A stretch of 56,870 nucleotides of DNA from Rhodococcus_G sp042754225 (GCF_042754225.1 NZ_JBHZAH010000021.1:1-56870); one strand, 5' to 3'. Shown: positions 41,616 to 50,827, numbered from the stretch's first letter. Program-made: numbers and translations. The notes: generated from the sequence alone by a model not told the origin.

Positions 41616-41993
41616 ATGAACACCAAGACACTCCCTCCGTCCGAACGCCGTCGGATCGCGCGGACCGCTGTCGATGCCCTGGGCCGCCAACGCAGCGATC
41701 ACGCTCTGGTGCGGGTCACCTGTCCGGCAAGTCATCATGTGGCGACCGTCTACCGAACCGCCGAGGGTCCCGCGGTCGTGTCCGGAGGACCCCACACCCA
41801 CGGCTCGCGCGATTTCGTCGACACCGCGCACCACGGCGACAGCCTCGGCTCCGAGTTCGTCGACCTGCTCGAAGCCTCCGAGTTCGAGGACGACGCCATG
41901 CCCGTCCGATGTGCGTGCGGCGCGCGGACCCTGTCGCGTCGGGACCTACAGCACGCGGTCCGATCGCACACCCACACCCTCTCCCTCCCGTAG
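41616..41993 (+). CDS. Conserved hypothetical protein
   Basis: A 125-aa soluble protein: LVRVTCPASHHVATVYRT, GPHTHGSRDFVDTAHHGD, and VRCACGARTLSRRDLQHAV. The CxC plus His-rich centre hints at metal binding. I have seen similar small proteins in actinobacteria but know no function. ATG 41616 lies 58 bp after the Rieske fragment; ribosome site weak. Confidence 0.6.
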   Translation: MNTKTLPPSERRRIARTAVDALGRQRSDHALVRVTCPASHHVATVYRTAEGPAVVSGGPHTHGSRDFVDTAHHGDSLGSEFVDLLEASEFEDDAMPVRCACGARTLSRRDLQHAVRSHTHTLSLP

Positions 41994-42016
41994 GTGCCGA
42001 CGGGGCAACCAGACTC

Positions 42017-42319
42017 CTACCCTCCGGCCACCGCCAGCAGATGGAAGCTGGTCCGGCCGGCGAGACCGAAGTTGTTGTCCGACACCAGCACCAGAGACCG
42101 ATCGCCGTTGGGCAGCCTCGGGCCCCAGGTCATTCCCTCGACACACTGCGGATCCATCCCGAGCGAGCCGAAGTCGAACACCAGTCTCTTGGTCATCTTC
42201 CGCTCGGCGCCAGTGATCGCTTCCGGGCCGGCGACGTTGTCGGCCCCCCTGGTCGAGGTTTCGAACCGGGCCCAGGTTCTCCCACAGACCGGGAGGCCGT
42301 CAGGAATACCCCAGCCCAC
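42017..42319 (-). pseudogene. 3' remnant of a phytase-like esterase gene
   Basis: The frame ends KRLVFDFGSLGMDPQCVEG, then MTWGPRLPNGDRSLVLVSDNN, which is the C-terminal blade of exported esterase-like phytase-domain proteins (normally N-V-E-G-M-T-x-G-P). The upstream ~300 residues and signal peptide are gone; the frame opens inside the 3' end of the tetR gene. A 5'-truncated leftover, not an active gene. Confidence 0.6.
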
Positions 42320-42905
42320 CGGTGAGGTAGCGCTGCAGATTCGGCCCGATCAGCTCGACGATCCGCTCGTGCGGCGCCGACGCGATCGGTTCGAGGACGA
42401 GCAGATACCGCATCGACGCGAGGCCCATCAGCTGGGCGGCAACCAGGTTCGCGCGCCACCTGGCCAGGTCGGGGTCCTGCTCGACGGACTCGACGATCGG
42501 ACGCAGGGCCCGCTCGAGCAGGAACTCGCGGAGCAGCTTGGCACTCCATTCGTGCGCGATCGAACTGCGCAGCAACGCGATAACGGCCGATCCCCTCGGT
42601 GAGTCCCACAGCGCCAGGACGGTGCGCAGCAGCCGCTCGGCCAGGTGCTCGCGGGGACCGTCGATGATCCTGTCCACGTATCGCCTCGGGTCGACCGGGG
42701 CGTCCATCGTGGCGAGGAACAACTTCTCCTTGGTGCCGAAGTAGTGGTGCACCAACGCCGGGTCCACGCCGGCCGACTCGGCGACGGCGCGAATCGTCGC
42801 GGCGTCGTATCCCGACTGGGCGAATGCACGCCGTGCTGCACCGAGGATTTCGTCCCGGGTGCCCTGCTTGCCCGGCCGTCGCCCGCTGCGTCGTCCCGCC
42901 ACCAT
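42300..42905 (-). CDS. TetR-family regulator of the ABC exporter operon
   Basis: A 201-aa protein: basic N terminus (AGRRSGRRPGKQGTRD), HTH ILGAARRAFAQSGYDAATIRAVAESAGVDPALVHHYF (split over residues 20-57) and a TetR_C-type domain. Start ATG 42905 shares a base with the stop of the upstream ATPase gene; it is the last of four coupled genes. The likely operator is the dyad at 45713-45732 in front of the first gene. Confidence 0.88.
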   Translation of the reverse strand: MVAGRRSGRRPGKQGTRDEILGAARRAFAQSGYDAATIRAVAESAGVDPALVHHYFGTKEKLFLATMDAPVDPRRYVDRIIDGPREHLAERLLRTVLALWDSPRGSAVIALLRSSIAHEWSAKLLREFLLERALRPIVESVEQDPDLARWRANLVAAQLMGLASMRYLLVLEPIASAPHERIVELIGPNLQRYLTGGLGYS

Positions 42906-43780
42906 CACGACGAGATCTTCGCGCCTCGGTCGATGAGCACCATCGTCTCCTCGAGGGTGGCGGGCACCTCCGTCACCGTCGCCGCAACACCCGCCGAGTC
43001 GAGTGCGGCCCGCACCTGCCCGCCGCCGACTCCCGCCACCCGCACCTGCCGTCCGGCGAGCGTCACCGGCAGACCCGCCGAGACCAGCGCGTCGAAGGCG
43101 CGTGCCCACTGCGGTGCTCGTACCGCCACCGCGCTCTGCCCGCCGATGATGTCCTCGAGGCTCCCGTACGCGACGAGTCGACCGTGGGCCATGATGACCA
43201 ATCTGGTGCACTGCTGCGCCTCCTGCAGGTAGTGCGTGGTGACCAGTACCCCGCATCCGGAGTCGGCCTGGTCGTGGATGGTGTCCCACAGGCGGGTTCG
43301 GGCCAGCGGGTCCACTCCCGACGTCGGCTCGTCCAGCACCAGCACCTCCGGCCGGTGCAGCAGTGCGCAGTAGAATGCGAGTCGTCGTTGCAGGCCCAAC
43401 CCGATCGCCCGGACCTGCCGTGTGGCAACGGCTTCCAGCGCAGCGGGCAGAGTCGCGGCGGTCGTCCCGAACGCCTCGGCCACGAACTCCACGTTCTGCC
43501 GGACCGAGAGCTCCTGGTACAGCCCCAGCCCCTGCGGCATGTATCCCAGCCGACGGCGAGTACCCCGCGACGGCGGCTCGCCGAACACCTCGACGGTCCC
43601 CCGGTCCACCGGTTCCAGTCCGAGGATCATCCGGATCAGGGTCGTCTTGCCTGCCCCGTTGGCGCCGATCAGGCCGACGATCTCGCCCGGATGCACCTGC
43701 AGCGACATGTCCCGGACCGCGGTGAACGACCCGAAGTTCCGCCAGACCCCGCGCGCGTCGATTGCTGCCCGCTCAGCCAT
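42905..43780 (-). CDS. ABC-2 exporter ATPase (second)
   Basis: A 291-aa ATPase: Walker A GANGAGKTT, Walker B EVLVLDEPTSGVDP, switch His in VTTHYLQEA. The signature motif is degenerate (IGLGLQRR in place of LSGGQ). After residue ~215 is a regulatory tail. It overlaps the other ATPase gene by 8 bp. Together the two ATPases look like a split version of the tandem YbhF/RbbA type. Exported substrate unknown. Confidence 0.85.
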   Translation of the reverse strand: MAERAAIDARGVWRNFGSFTAVRDMSLQVHPGEIVGLIGANGAGKTTLIRMILGLEPVDRGTVEVFGEPPSRGTRRRLGYMPQGLGLYQELSVRQNVEFVAEAFGTTAATLPAALEAVATRQVRAIGLGLQRRLAFYCALLHRPEVLVLDEPTSGVDPLARTRLWDTIHDQADSGCGVLVTTHYLQEAQQCTRLVIMAHGRLVAYGSLEDIIGGQSAVAVRAPQWARAFDALVSAGLPVTLAGRQVRVAGVGGGQVRAALDSAGVAATVTEVPATLEETMVLIDRGAKISS

Positions 43781-44630
43781 GCCGAACCTCCCCGCTCCGT
43801 TCCCGCCGCTCGTCGCGGGCCAGCATGAGTGCGATCACCGCGTCCTCCAGGTCGGGCGCTTCGCCGTTCTCTCGCTGCCCGTCCGGATCCCACACCCGAA
43901 AAGTGTTGCCCCGCCGCCAGGTCCGACTCGATCGCGAATCCCGGGGACGAATCGGCATCGCCGCGATCGTGCCCGGCACCGACTCGATCACCTCGTCGGG
44001 CGTCCCCAGCCCGAGGACGCCGCCGTCCTCGAGGACCAGCACGCGGTGGGCCCGTTCGGCCTCGTCGAGGTAGGTCGTCGACAGCAGCACCGCGGTGCCC
44101 GTCGCCGCCGCCTCGGCGACCATCCGCCACAACTCGACCCGGCTCACCGGGTCGACGCCGGTGCTCGGTTCGTCGAGCAGCAGGATCCGGGGCTCGTGCA
44201 GCATCGCCAGGCAGAAGCCGAGTTTCTGCCGCATGCCGCCGGACAACTGGCCGCCGAGCCTGCCACCGACATCCCCGAGCCCAGCGGGCCCGAGCAGTCG
44301 CTCCCTCCGGTCGGCGAGCAATGCCGAACTCATTCCGTAGGCACTGCCGACGAATTCGACGTTCTCGTCGACGGTCAGGTCCCGCCACACGCCCGAGGTG
44401 CTCGGCTGGAATCCCACGTCGGTCTTCGCCGGCATCGTGGCGGTTCCGTCGGCGATCGGTACCCGCCCGGCCAGTGCCCCGAGCAGGCTGGTCTTGCCGG
44501 CGCCGTCGCCACCGACGACCGCCGTGACCTCCCCACGGGGTATGTCGACGGTGACCGCGTCCAGCGCGCGACGCCCCCCGAGGTGCACGGTCAGCGCATC
44601 GGCGCCCCATGCGCCCTCACTCGCTCGCAC
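43773..44630 (-). CDS. ABC-2 exporter ATPase (first)
   Basis: A 285-aa ATPase: Walker A GGDGAGKTS (Asp replaces the usual Asn), complete signature LSGGMRQK, Walker B RILLLDEPSTGVDP, STTYLDEAER where the switch His is replaced by Tyr. So this subunit and its partner have complementary defects: this one keeps LSGG but lacks the switch His, the other has the His but a degenerate signature. This fits a heterodimer with one functional site. The start overlaps the permease gene by 14 bp. Confidence 0.85.
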   Translation of the reverse strand: MRASEGAWGADALTVHLGGRRALDAVTVDIPRGEVTAVVGGDGAGKTSLLGALAGRVPIADGTATMPAKTDVGFQPSTSGVWRDLTVDENVEFVGSAYGMSSALLADRRERLLGPAGLGDVGGRLGGQLSGGMRQKLGFCLAMLHEPRILLLDEPSTGVDPVSRVELWRMVAEAAATGTAVLLSTTYLDEAERAHRVLVLEDGGVLGLGTPDEVIESVPGTIAAMPIRPRDSRSSRTWRRGNTFRVWDPDGQRENGEAPDLEDAVIALMLARDERRERSGEVRHG

Positions 44631-45672
44631 TGCGCACCACCGCTCGCCCGGCCGGCGAGATGGACCGCTTCAGTCGGATGACCGCCGCACCGAAGATGAC
44701 CACCGCCATCGCGAGGAGCACCACGATCGGGACCCACAGGGTGCTCAGCCCGGCCCCCCGCAGCATCACGCCCTGCGAGATCTTGGTGAAGTAGGTCAGT
44801 GGCAGCAGGTACCCGATCCAGCGGACTCCCGCGGCCATCGCGCTGAGCGGAAAGATCATGCCCGACAGCAGGACCTGGGGCAGGAGCACCATCATCGCCG
44901 CCTGGATCGCCTGACCGGTGGTCTTGGAGATCGTCGAGATGAACACGCCCAGGCCGAGCACGACGAAGAGGAAGATCGCCGCCCCGAGCGCGAAGATCAA
45001 CACGTTTCCGTTGAACGGTACCGAGAAGATCCACATGCCGAGCACGGTCACGGCGATCATGTCGATCGCGGCCAGCAGGAAGTAGGGCGTGATCTTCCCG
45101 AGGATCACCTCGGCCGACGAGAACGGCATCACGGCAAGCTGTTCCAGCGTTCCCGCCTCGCGCTCCTTGACCAGTCCGATGCTGGTGATGATGGTGCCGA
45201 TGAACGTCATGATCAGGCCGATGATCGCGGGCACCATCACCCAGGAGGTCTTCAGGTCGGGGTTGTAGAGCACCTCGGAGTCGACCGCGGATCCCATCTT
45301 CGCGACGGCGATCTTGGCGGACTGGGCGGCGAAGAGGTTGGATCCGTCGATGTACACCATCGGCTTCCCCGCTCCGGTGACGATCGCCAGGTCGGACACG
45401 TCGTCTCGGAGGGAGTCGCGGGCGGTCGCGTCGGTTCCCGTCGGGTCGACGGCGTCGATGTGGAAGACCTGCGTCACCTGCGGGGCGGTGGTGAGCTGCT
45501 CGGCCACCGCTGCCGCGCCCGGTCCGACGACCGTGACGTGCAGCGAGGAGACGGTGAAGTTCGCCGCGAATCCGAAGACGATCAGCAACAGCAGCGGCAA
45601 CGCGACGAGCATGGCGAGGGTTCGGCGATCCCGACCCAGTTCGCGGAACTCCTTGACGATCATGGCGCGCAT
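44617..45672 (-). CDS. ABC-2 exporter permease
   Basis: A 351-aa permease of the ABC2_membrane_3 type: MRAMIVKEFRELGRDRRTLAML, TM1 at ~20-40, a ~130-residue extracytoplasmic domain, then five helices from ~170 (VPAIIGLIMTFIGTIITSIGL ... RWIGYLLPLTYFTK), with the EREAGTLEQLAVMP coupling helix. First gene of a permease-ATPase-ATPase-tetR operon with overlapping genes. A single permease gene implies a homodimer. Confidence 0.9.
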   Translation of the reverse strand: MRAMIVKEFRELGRDRRTLAMLVALPLLLLIVFGFAANFTVSSLHVTVVGPGAAAVAEQLTTAPQVTQVFHIDAVDPTGTDATARDSLRDDVSDLAIVTGAGKPMVYIDGSNLFAAQSAKIAVAKMGSAVDSEVLYNPDLKTSWVMVPAIIGLIMTFIGTIITSIGLVKEREAGTLEQLAVMPFSSAEVILGKITPYFLLAAIDMIAVTVLGMWIFSVPFNGNVLIFALGAAIFLFVVLGLGVFISTISKTTGQAIQAAMMVLLPQVLLSGMIFPLSAMAAGVRWIGYLLPLTYFTKISQGVMLRGAGLSTLWVPIVVLLAMAVVIFGAAVIRLKRSISPAGRAVVRSASE

Positions 45673-45712
45673 GGGGACTCCCCGGTGGCCGGCGGGTGGA
45701 CGGACCCGCAAC

Positions 45713-45732
45713 AATTCATCAATCGATGAATT
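45713..45732. promoter_or_regulatory. TetR operator of the ABC exporter operon
   Basis: AATTCATC-AATC-GATGAATT: perfect 8-bp arms, 20 bp in total, 41 bp before the permease ATG. AT-rich against the local background. The tetR gene closing the operon is the probable binder. Confidence 0.7.
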
Positions 45733-45917
45733 CGACGCTAGGTGCGCCTCCAGTCGGTGTCAACCCCACCGTGGCGCGCGTGCCGAGCCCGAGCAGCGAA
45801 GGACGCCGCCGCACTGTGCCGAGGCGAAGCCGACCGCCCCGCACCCCACAGCCGGGCACGCGAATTCGGCCGACTTGTCGATCGGCCCCGAAGGGCGATG
45901 GCGCCCGTGTGTTCGCC

Positions 45918-46526
45918 TCACTTCCGCGCGGACGTCATCATCGGCTCGCGAATGTCGTAGTAGGACACCTCCCCCATCAGTTCGTTCTCCTCCTCGAACA
46001 GCGACCGCAGGTCGTCGGGAATCTCGATCCGCTCGTGCGCCCGAGCCTCGGCCTCGGAGGTGAAGTACACGGCCTCGACGTACCCGTCCTTGCCGTCGGT
46101 GGCGAGTGTCCCGCCGAGAATTTCCGGGCGAACCTTCTGCACCTCGCCCTCGACCTGGGTCAGCAGCTCGCGCATCCGTCCGGTGTCCCGGCTGTGGCCC
46201 TCCATCACCTGGACGAATCCGGCGGCGTCCGATCCGCCGCCCATCCACTCGCTGACGTCGGCGCAGTCCATGAACGTCACCGGGCCGTCGAAGCATCGTT
46301 CGGTCTGGGACCACCAGGCTGCCTGTTCGGGACGCTGACTGTTCCGCGCCGCCGCCTCGGCGGACTCGAACCGCGCCAGCGCGATGAACGTGCCGTCCGA
46401 GCACATGCCGCTGGTCGTACCCAGGTAGCCCGTCGCCCCCAGCTGCAGTTCGTCCTGCCAGCGATCCATGCACTGACGTAGGCCTGCCTCGTCGGCGACC
46501 TTCCCCTGAATGAGCTGAATGAACAT
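45918..46526 (-). CDS. Tandem ferredoxin-like (ABM-type) protein
   Basis: A 202-aa soluble protein of two similar halves: FIQLIQGKVADEAGLRQCMD...FIALARFESAEAA (residues 2-~70) and FVQVMEGHSRDTGRMRELL...YVEAVYFTSEAEA (~105-170), each like a dimeric alpha-beta-barrel subunit. Function unknown; often seen as hypothetical proteins in Rhodococcus-type genomes. AGGAGG at good spacing before ATG 46526. It is divergent from the cold-shock gene; the 289-bp gap shows no gene and probably contains the long csp leader. Confidence 0.7.
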   Translation of the reverse strand: MFIQLIQGKVADEAGLRQCMDRWQDELQLGATGYLGTTSGMCSDGTFIALARFESAEAAARNSQRPEQAAWWSQTERCFDGPVTFMDCADVSEWMGGGSDAAGFVQVMEGHSRDTGRMRELLTQVEGEVQKVRPEILGGTLATDGKDGYVEAVYFTSEAEARAHERIEIPDDLRSLFEEENELMGEVSYYDIREPMMTSARK

Positions 46527-46815
46527 CGTGTCGCCTCCTGCCGCGGGCGCACCCGCGGCGAGCAACCTTCGGCGGTCGACGCATCGCGGTCCACCGCCGC
46601 GACGACACCGGGCGGCCCACGACCGCGACCACTGCGGGTTCAATCCTTCGCCGCTGCGAGGACCGATGCAACACCCGCGTGGCGCCGCGATTAGGGCCGG
46701 AGAACCGCCTAGTGTAGACCCCGCTGTCGACATTGCGACCATGAGCTGGCAGGCTGTACACCCGAGACCAGGGTTCTCGACCTGAGGACCCGCTCGCAGT
46801 AACAGGAGTAATAAC

Positions 46816-47019
46816 GTGGCACAGGGCACCGTCAAGTGGTTCAACGGCGAAAAGGGATTCGGATTCATCGAGCAGGACGGTGACGGACCCGACGTGTTCG
46901 TGCACTACTCCGAGATCCAGGGCAGCGGCTTCAAGACCCTCGACGAGGGCGCGCGCGTCGAGTTCGAGATCGGCCAGGGCCAGAAGGGCCCCCAGGCCAC
47001 CGGCGTTCGCACCATCTGA
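46816..47019 (+). CDS. cspA: Cold-shock protein
   Basis: A 67-aa CSD protein with RNP1 KGFGFIEQ and RNP2 VFVHYSEI, the standard single OB-fold length. It binds single-stranded RNA/DNA as a chaperone. GTG start with CAGGAG upstream; VAQGTVKWFNGEKGFGFI is the normal N terminus. A strong UUCG-looped hairpin terminates it. Confidence 0.96.
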   Translation: MAQGTVKWFNGEKGFGFIEQDGDGPDVFVHYSEIQGSGFKTLDEGARVEFEIGQGQKGPQATGVRTI

Positions 47020-47070
47020 GCGACTTAGTCTCGTCGGAGCGCGCCGAATCGGCGTCTCCACCTGACAACC

Positions 47071-47102
47071 GAAGGGCGTCTCCGTTCGCGGAGGCGCCCT
47101 TC
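47071..47102 (+). terminator. Hairpin terminator after the cold-shock gene
   Basis: 14-bp arms GAAGGGCGTCTCCG and CGGAGGCGCCCTTC (one G-U pair) with a TTCG tetraloop, 51 bp after the stop. Confidence 0.85.
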
Positions 47103-47266
47103 GGCGTATCCGGAAACCCCAGGTCACGACGGCCCCGCCGGTCGAGACCGTCCCCCCTGGACCATCGTCCAATATATCTGACCGATTTACCCCGTTCATC
47201 CCACGTTCACGTGCTCTACTACCGGCGATCTGTGCCCATTTTCCTCATGAGAGACCCGGTTCATCC

Positions 47267-49003
47267 ATGCCTCGATCCACCCTGCGCGGTTGCGCGGCGC
47301 CCATCGGCGTCGTCGCCCTGACCGCGGGGCTCGCCCTGATCGGTTCCCCCGCCACCGCGGACACCGTCAATTTCCAGACCGCCTGCCAGGCCACCCCCTC
47401 CACCTCGCTGGCCGGTCCCCAGCACAAGGTCGTGGCCGCGTCCGCGACCGTCACCGCCCCGGCGACGGTCACCCCCGGACAGACCTTCACCTACCGGATC
47501 CAGCCCGGCCCCGGCTCCTACCCGGACTCCGAGTCCGGCGGTACGACGACGAACCTTTCTCGCCTCAAGTTCGACTTCGAGATCCCCGCCAACTCCACCT
47601 TCGTCAACGCCTCGGTGGTCGCGGGCTCCGGTAAGAACATCGACAACGTGGCGCCGAACGTGCTGCGCATCAACGGTGCTGGCAGCGTCGATGCGGCCGG
47701 CCCGTTCCTGCGCCTGTCCGGCAACAACGAGGTGATCGGCAACAGCCCGGCCTCCAGCGGCAACAGCGAGGGCGGCATCCGCGCACCCAAGCTGAAGAAG
47801 AACCTCGACGGCACCGCCAACTCCGGCGGCAACAGCGTCTTCCAACTGCCCGCCGTCGACGTCACGGTGGTCGCGGGCAACGCGGGCACCATCACGCCGA
47901 AGCTGCGGGTCAGCGGCAACGCCGCCAACTACAACAACGCCGAGAACTACAGCACCTCGCTGGCCAAGGCCAACGCGCCCTTCGTCGGGACGGTCTGGGC
48001 GCCGACGAACTGCGCCCCGAAGGACAGCAAGGACGCCGCCGGCCTCAACGCGGGCGGCGGGGCGCTGGCCACCGTCGCGGTCACCGCGGCCGACGTCGCC
48101 ACCGGAACCACCCTGACCGTGCCCGCAACTGCCACCGCCGGCGCCGCGGTCATCCTGTCTGCGAGCGTGGCCCCCGCGCCCTCCGGCGGCACCGTCCAGT
48201 TCAAGGACGGCAACACCAACCTCGGCGCACCGGTCGCCGTGACCGCAGGCACCGCGACGCTGTCGCAGACCTTCAGCACCACCGGCCCGCACACCGTGAC
48301 CGCCGTCTACAGCGGTGCCCCCGGCTTCACCGGCTCCGCATCCGCGCCGCAGACCGTCGACGTGCAGCCGGCGACCGTGGTCCCGGCACCCACCGCCACC
48401 ACGCTGACCCTGCCCGCGACCGCGACCACCGGCTCCGCGGTCGGCCTGTCCGCGACGGTCGCACCGGCGCCGGCGGGTGGCACCGTCCAGTTCCTCGACG
48501 ACAGCACCCCGATCGGTGCGCCGGTGGAGGTCGTCGGCGGTGTGGCCACGCTGGCGCACACCTTCACGACCGCCGGTCATCACAACATCACCGCGTCGTA
48601 CTCCGGCACGATCGGATTCGCGCCGTCCGGGTCGGCATCCACCACCGTCGACGTCACCGCCCCGGCCCCGTCCGACGTCGCCACCGTCACCAAGGTGACC
48701 GCCCTGACCACTGCGACCGTCGGCAGCAAGATCGACCTCTCGGCGACCGTCTCCCCCGCTGCGGCGACCGGCACCGTCCAGTTCAAGGACGGCACCACCG
48801 CGATCGGAACTGCCGTCCCGGTGGTCAACGGCGTGGCGATCGCCCCGCACACGTTCACCACGGCCGGCGCGCATTCGATCACCGCCGTCTACAGCGGTGC
48901 GACCGGCTTCGTCGCCTCGACGTCTCCGGCCTTCACCGTCACCGCGAACGCGGCCGAGACCGGCGGCACCGGTAGCGCCGGAGGGTTCCCCTCCGGCTCG
49001 TGA
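47267..49003 (+). CDS. Secreted Ig-like repeat protein (first of tandem pair)
   Basis: A 578-aa exported protein: signal peptide to about residue 31 (SPATA-D), a ~240-residue N-terminal domain with two conserved Cys (QTACQA and PTNCAPK), then three ~90-residue Ig-like repeats from ~277, ~373 and ~470, each with GTVQFKDG or GTVQFLDD and ITAVYSG-type strands. It ends ETGGTGSAGGFPSGS. Likely a surface or adhesin-type structural protein; no catalytic motif. The next gene, 38 bp downstream, is a paralogue. Promoter lies in the AT-richer stretch 47160-47230. Confidence 0.8.
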   Translation: MPRSTLRGCAAPIGVVALTAGLALIGSPATADTVNFQTACQATPSTSLAGPQHKVVAASATVTAPATVTPGQTFTYRIQPGPGSYPDSESGGTTTNLSRLKFDFEIPANSTFVNASVVAGSGKNIDNVAPNVLRINGAGSVDAAGPFLRLSGNNEVIGNSPASSGNSEGGIRAPKLKKNLDGTANSGGNSVFQLPAVDVTVVAGNAGTITPKLRVSGNAANYNNAENYSTSLAKANAPFVGTVWAPTNCAPKDSKDAAGLNAGGGALATVAVTAADVATGTTLTVPATATAGAAVILSASVAPAPSGGTVQFKDGNTNLGAPVAVTAGTATLSQTFSTTGPHTVTAVYSGAPGFTGSASAPQTVDVQPATVVPAPTATTLTLPATATTGSAVGLSATVAPAPAGGTVQFLDDSTPIGAPVEVVGGVATLAHTFTTAGHHNITASYSGTIGFAPSGSASTTVDVTAPAPSDVATVTKVTALTTATVGSKIDLSATVSPAAATGTVQFKDGTTAIGTAVPVVNGVAIAPHTFTTAGAHSITAVYSGATGFVASTSPAFTVTANAAETGGTGSAGGFPSGS

Positions 49004-49041
49004 TCACTCGTTACCGCAGCACCATCGATCCAGGAGTTCCC

Positions 49042-50802
49042 ATGACGCACGCGTCCACGCGCGCAACGGCGGCCCTCGCGGCCGCCGCACTGACCGCCGG
49101 CGGGCTGCTGCTCGCCGCTCCCGCGGTTGCAGCACCGACCACCACAGCCTTCGACGCCGCCTGCTGGGGCAAGTTCAAGAGCCTGCTCGACACCACCGAC
49201 AAGTCCATCGCCACCGGCGTCACCGTTGACGCCCCGGCCACCGTCGTCACCGGGCAGACCTTCACCTACCGGCTGCAGCCGAGGCCTATGGCGTTGCCGC
49301 ACAAGGGTGAGAACCTGCGCACCCGCTCGAGTCTCTCGCGGATCAAGTTCGACTACGAGATTCCCGCAGGCGCCCAGTTCGTCTCCGCCACAGTTGTTCC
49401 CGGCACGGGAATCAACCTGGCCGGTGCGGTGCCGACCATCACCCGGATCGCCGAGAACGGCAGTCCGGACCAGAACGGACCGTTCCTGCGACTGTCCGGC
49501 AACAACGAGACCATCGGAAACGGTCCGAGCACCGGCGACGGATCCGAGGCGGGCATCGTCGTCAACGCCGCCCACCTGAACCTCGACGGCAGCTCGACCG
49601 GAGGCACCGGGGACAGCAACTTCCAGCTCCCCGCCGTGGAGGTGACGGCGGTCGCCGGCGCCGCGGGCACCGCCGTGACCCCGAAGGTTCGCACCACCGG
49701 CAACGCGGCGAACTACAAGGCCGACGAGAACTTCTACACCTCGCTCGTCCGTGAGAAGGATCCCGTCGCCGGGGTCTCCTACTGGTCGGCGACGCGGTGC
49801 GTGCCGAAGAACGGGACCGCCCCGGGCAGCGGTGTCCCGCTGAACGCCGGTGGCGGCGCGCTCGCAACGATCAACGTCACCGCCCCGCCGGACGCCACCA
49901 CCTCCACCACGCTGACCGCCCCGGCGACCGCGAACAACGGTGCCGCCGTGGATCTCACGGCCACGATCAGTCCCGCTCCCGCGGGTGGCACCGTGCAGTT
50001 CAAGGACGGTGACGCCAACATCGGCAACCCCGTCGCACTGACCGGCGCGTCGGCGACACTCTCGCACGCATTCGACACCGACGGTGCCCACGTCGTCACC
50101 GCGGTCTTCGGCGGTGCGCCCGGCTTCGCCGGGTCCACGTCGCAGGCCCGCACCGTAGCGGTGTCCACGGTCGAGGCGGCCACCACGCTCGCGCTGACCA
50201 CGCCCACCCACGCCAAGACCGGGGTTGCCGTGAGCATCGCCGCCACCGTGTCGCCTGCTCCGGCCGGCGGTACCGTGCAGTTCCTCGACGGCGGCACACC
50301 CGTCGGCGCGCCGGTCGCAGTGGCGGGCTCGGTGGCCGTCCTCGCCCACACCTTCGACTCCGCCGGCTCGCACTCGATCACCGCAACCTTCAGTGGTGCA
50401 CGGGGATTCGGTTCCTCCACTGCTGCGGCGAAGACGGTCGAGGTGTCGGTGCCCGCACCGAACGAGGTCGTCACCACCACCTCGTTGACAGCCCCGGACA
50501 CCGCGGCACCCGGCCAGGCCACGACGTTGACCGCAACCGTCGCTCCGGGTCAGGCGGGCGGAACGGTCCAGTTCTTCGACGGCACCACCGCGATCGGTGG
50601 CGCCGTCCCGGTCACCGGCGGGGTCGCGACCCTTTCGCACTCCTTCGCCACCGTCGGCGCGCACGGGGTCACGGCGGTCTACAGCGGTGCGCCGGGCTTC
50701 CTCGGCTCGTCCTCGGACGCCCGGGTGGTCAACGTGTCCGAGCCGTCGACGCCGGGCACCGGTGGCGGCACCGGGTCGCTGGGCAACCTGTTCGGTCGCT
50801 GA
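49042..50802 (+). CDS. Secreted Ig-like repeat protein (second of tandem pair)
   Basis: A 586-aa paralogue of the preceding protein with the same layout: signal peptide (LTAGGLLLAAPAVAA), N-terminal domain with Cys in DAACWGK and ATRCVPK and the shared GPFLRLSGNNE segment, three Ig-like repeats from ~290, ~380 and ~475 (GTVQFKDG, GTVQFLDG, GTVQFFDG), and a Gly-rich tail GTGGGTGSLGNLFGR. ATG 49042 follows CAGGAG. Cotranscription with the upstream copy is likely; a strong terminator follows. Confidence 0.8.
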   Translation: MTHASTRATAALAAAALTAGGLLLAAPAVAAPTTTAFDAACWGKFKSLLDTTDKSIATGVTVDAPATVVTGQTFTYRLQPRPMALPHKGENLRTRSSLSRIKFDYEIPAGAQFVSATVVPGTGINLAGAVPTITRIAENGSPDQNGPFLRLSGNNETIGNGPSTGDGSEAGIVVNAAHLNLDGSSTGGTGDSNFQLPAVEVTAVAGAAGTAVTPKVRTTGNAANYKADENFYTSLVREKDPVAGVSYWSATRCVPKNGTAPGSGVPLNAGGGALATINVTAPPDATTSTTLTAPATANNGAAVDLTATISPAPAGGTVQFKDGDANIGNPVALTGASATLSHAFDTDGAHVVTAVFGGAPGFAGSTSQARTVAVSTVEAATTLALTTPTHAKTGVAVSIAATVSPAPAGGTVQFLDGGTPVGAPVAVAGSVAVLAHTFDSAGSHSITATFSGARGFGSSTAAAKTVEVSVPAPNEVVTTTSLTAPDTAAPGQATTLTATVAPGQAGGTVQFFDGTTAIGGAVPVTGGVATLSHSFATVGAHGVTAVYSGAPGFLGSSSDARVVNVSEPSTPGTGGGTGSLGNLFGR

Positions 50803-50827
50803 CCGCGGCGAACCACCCCACACAGCA

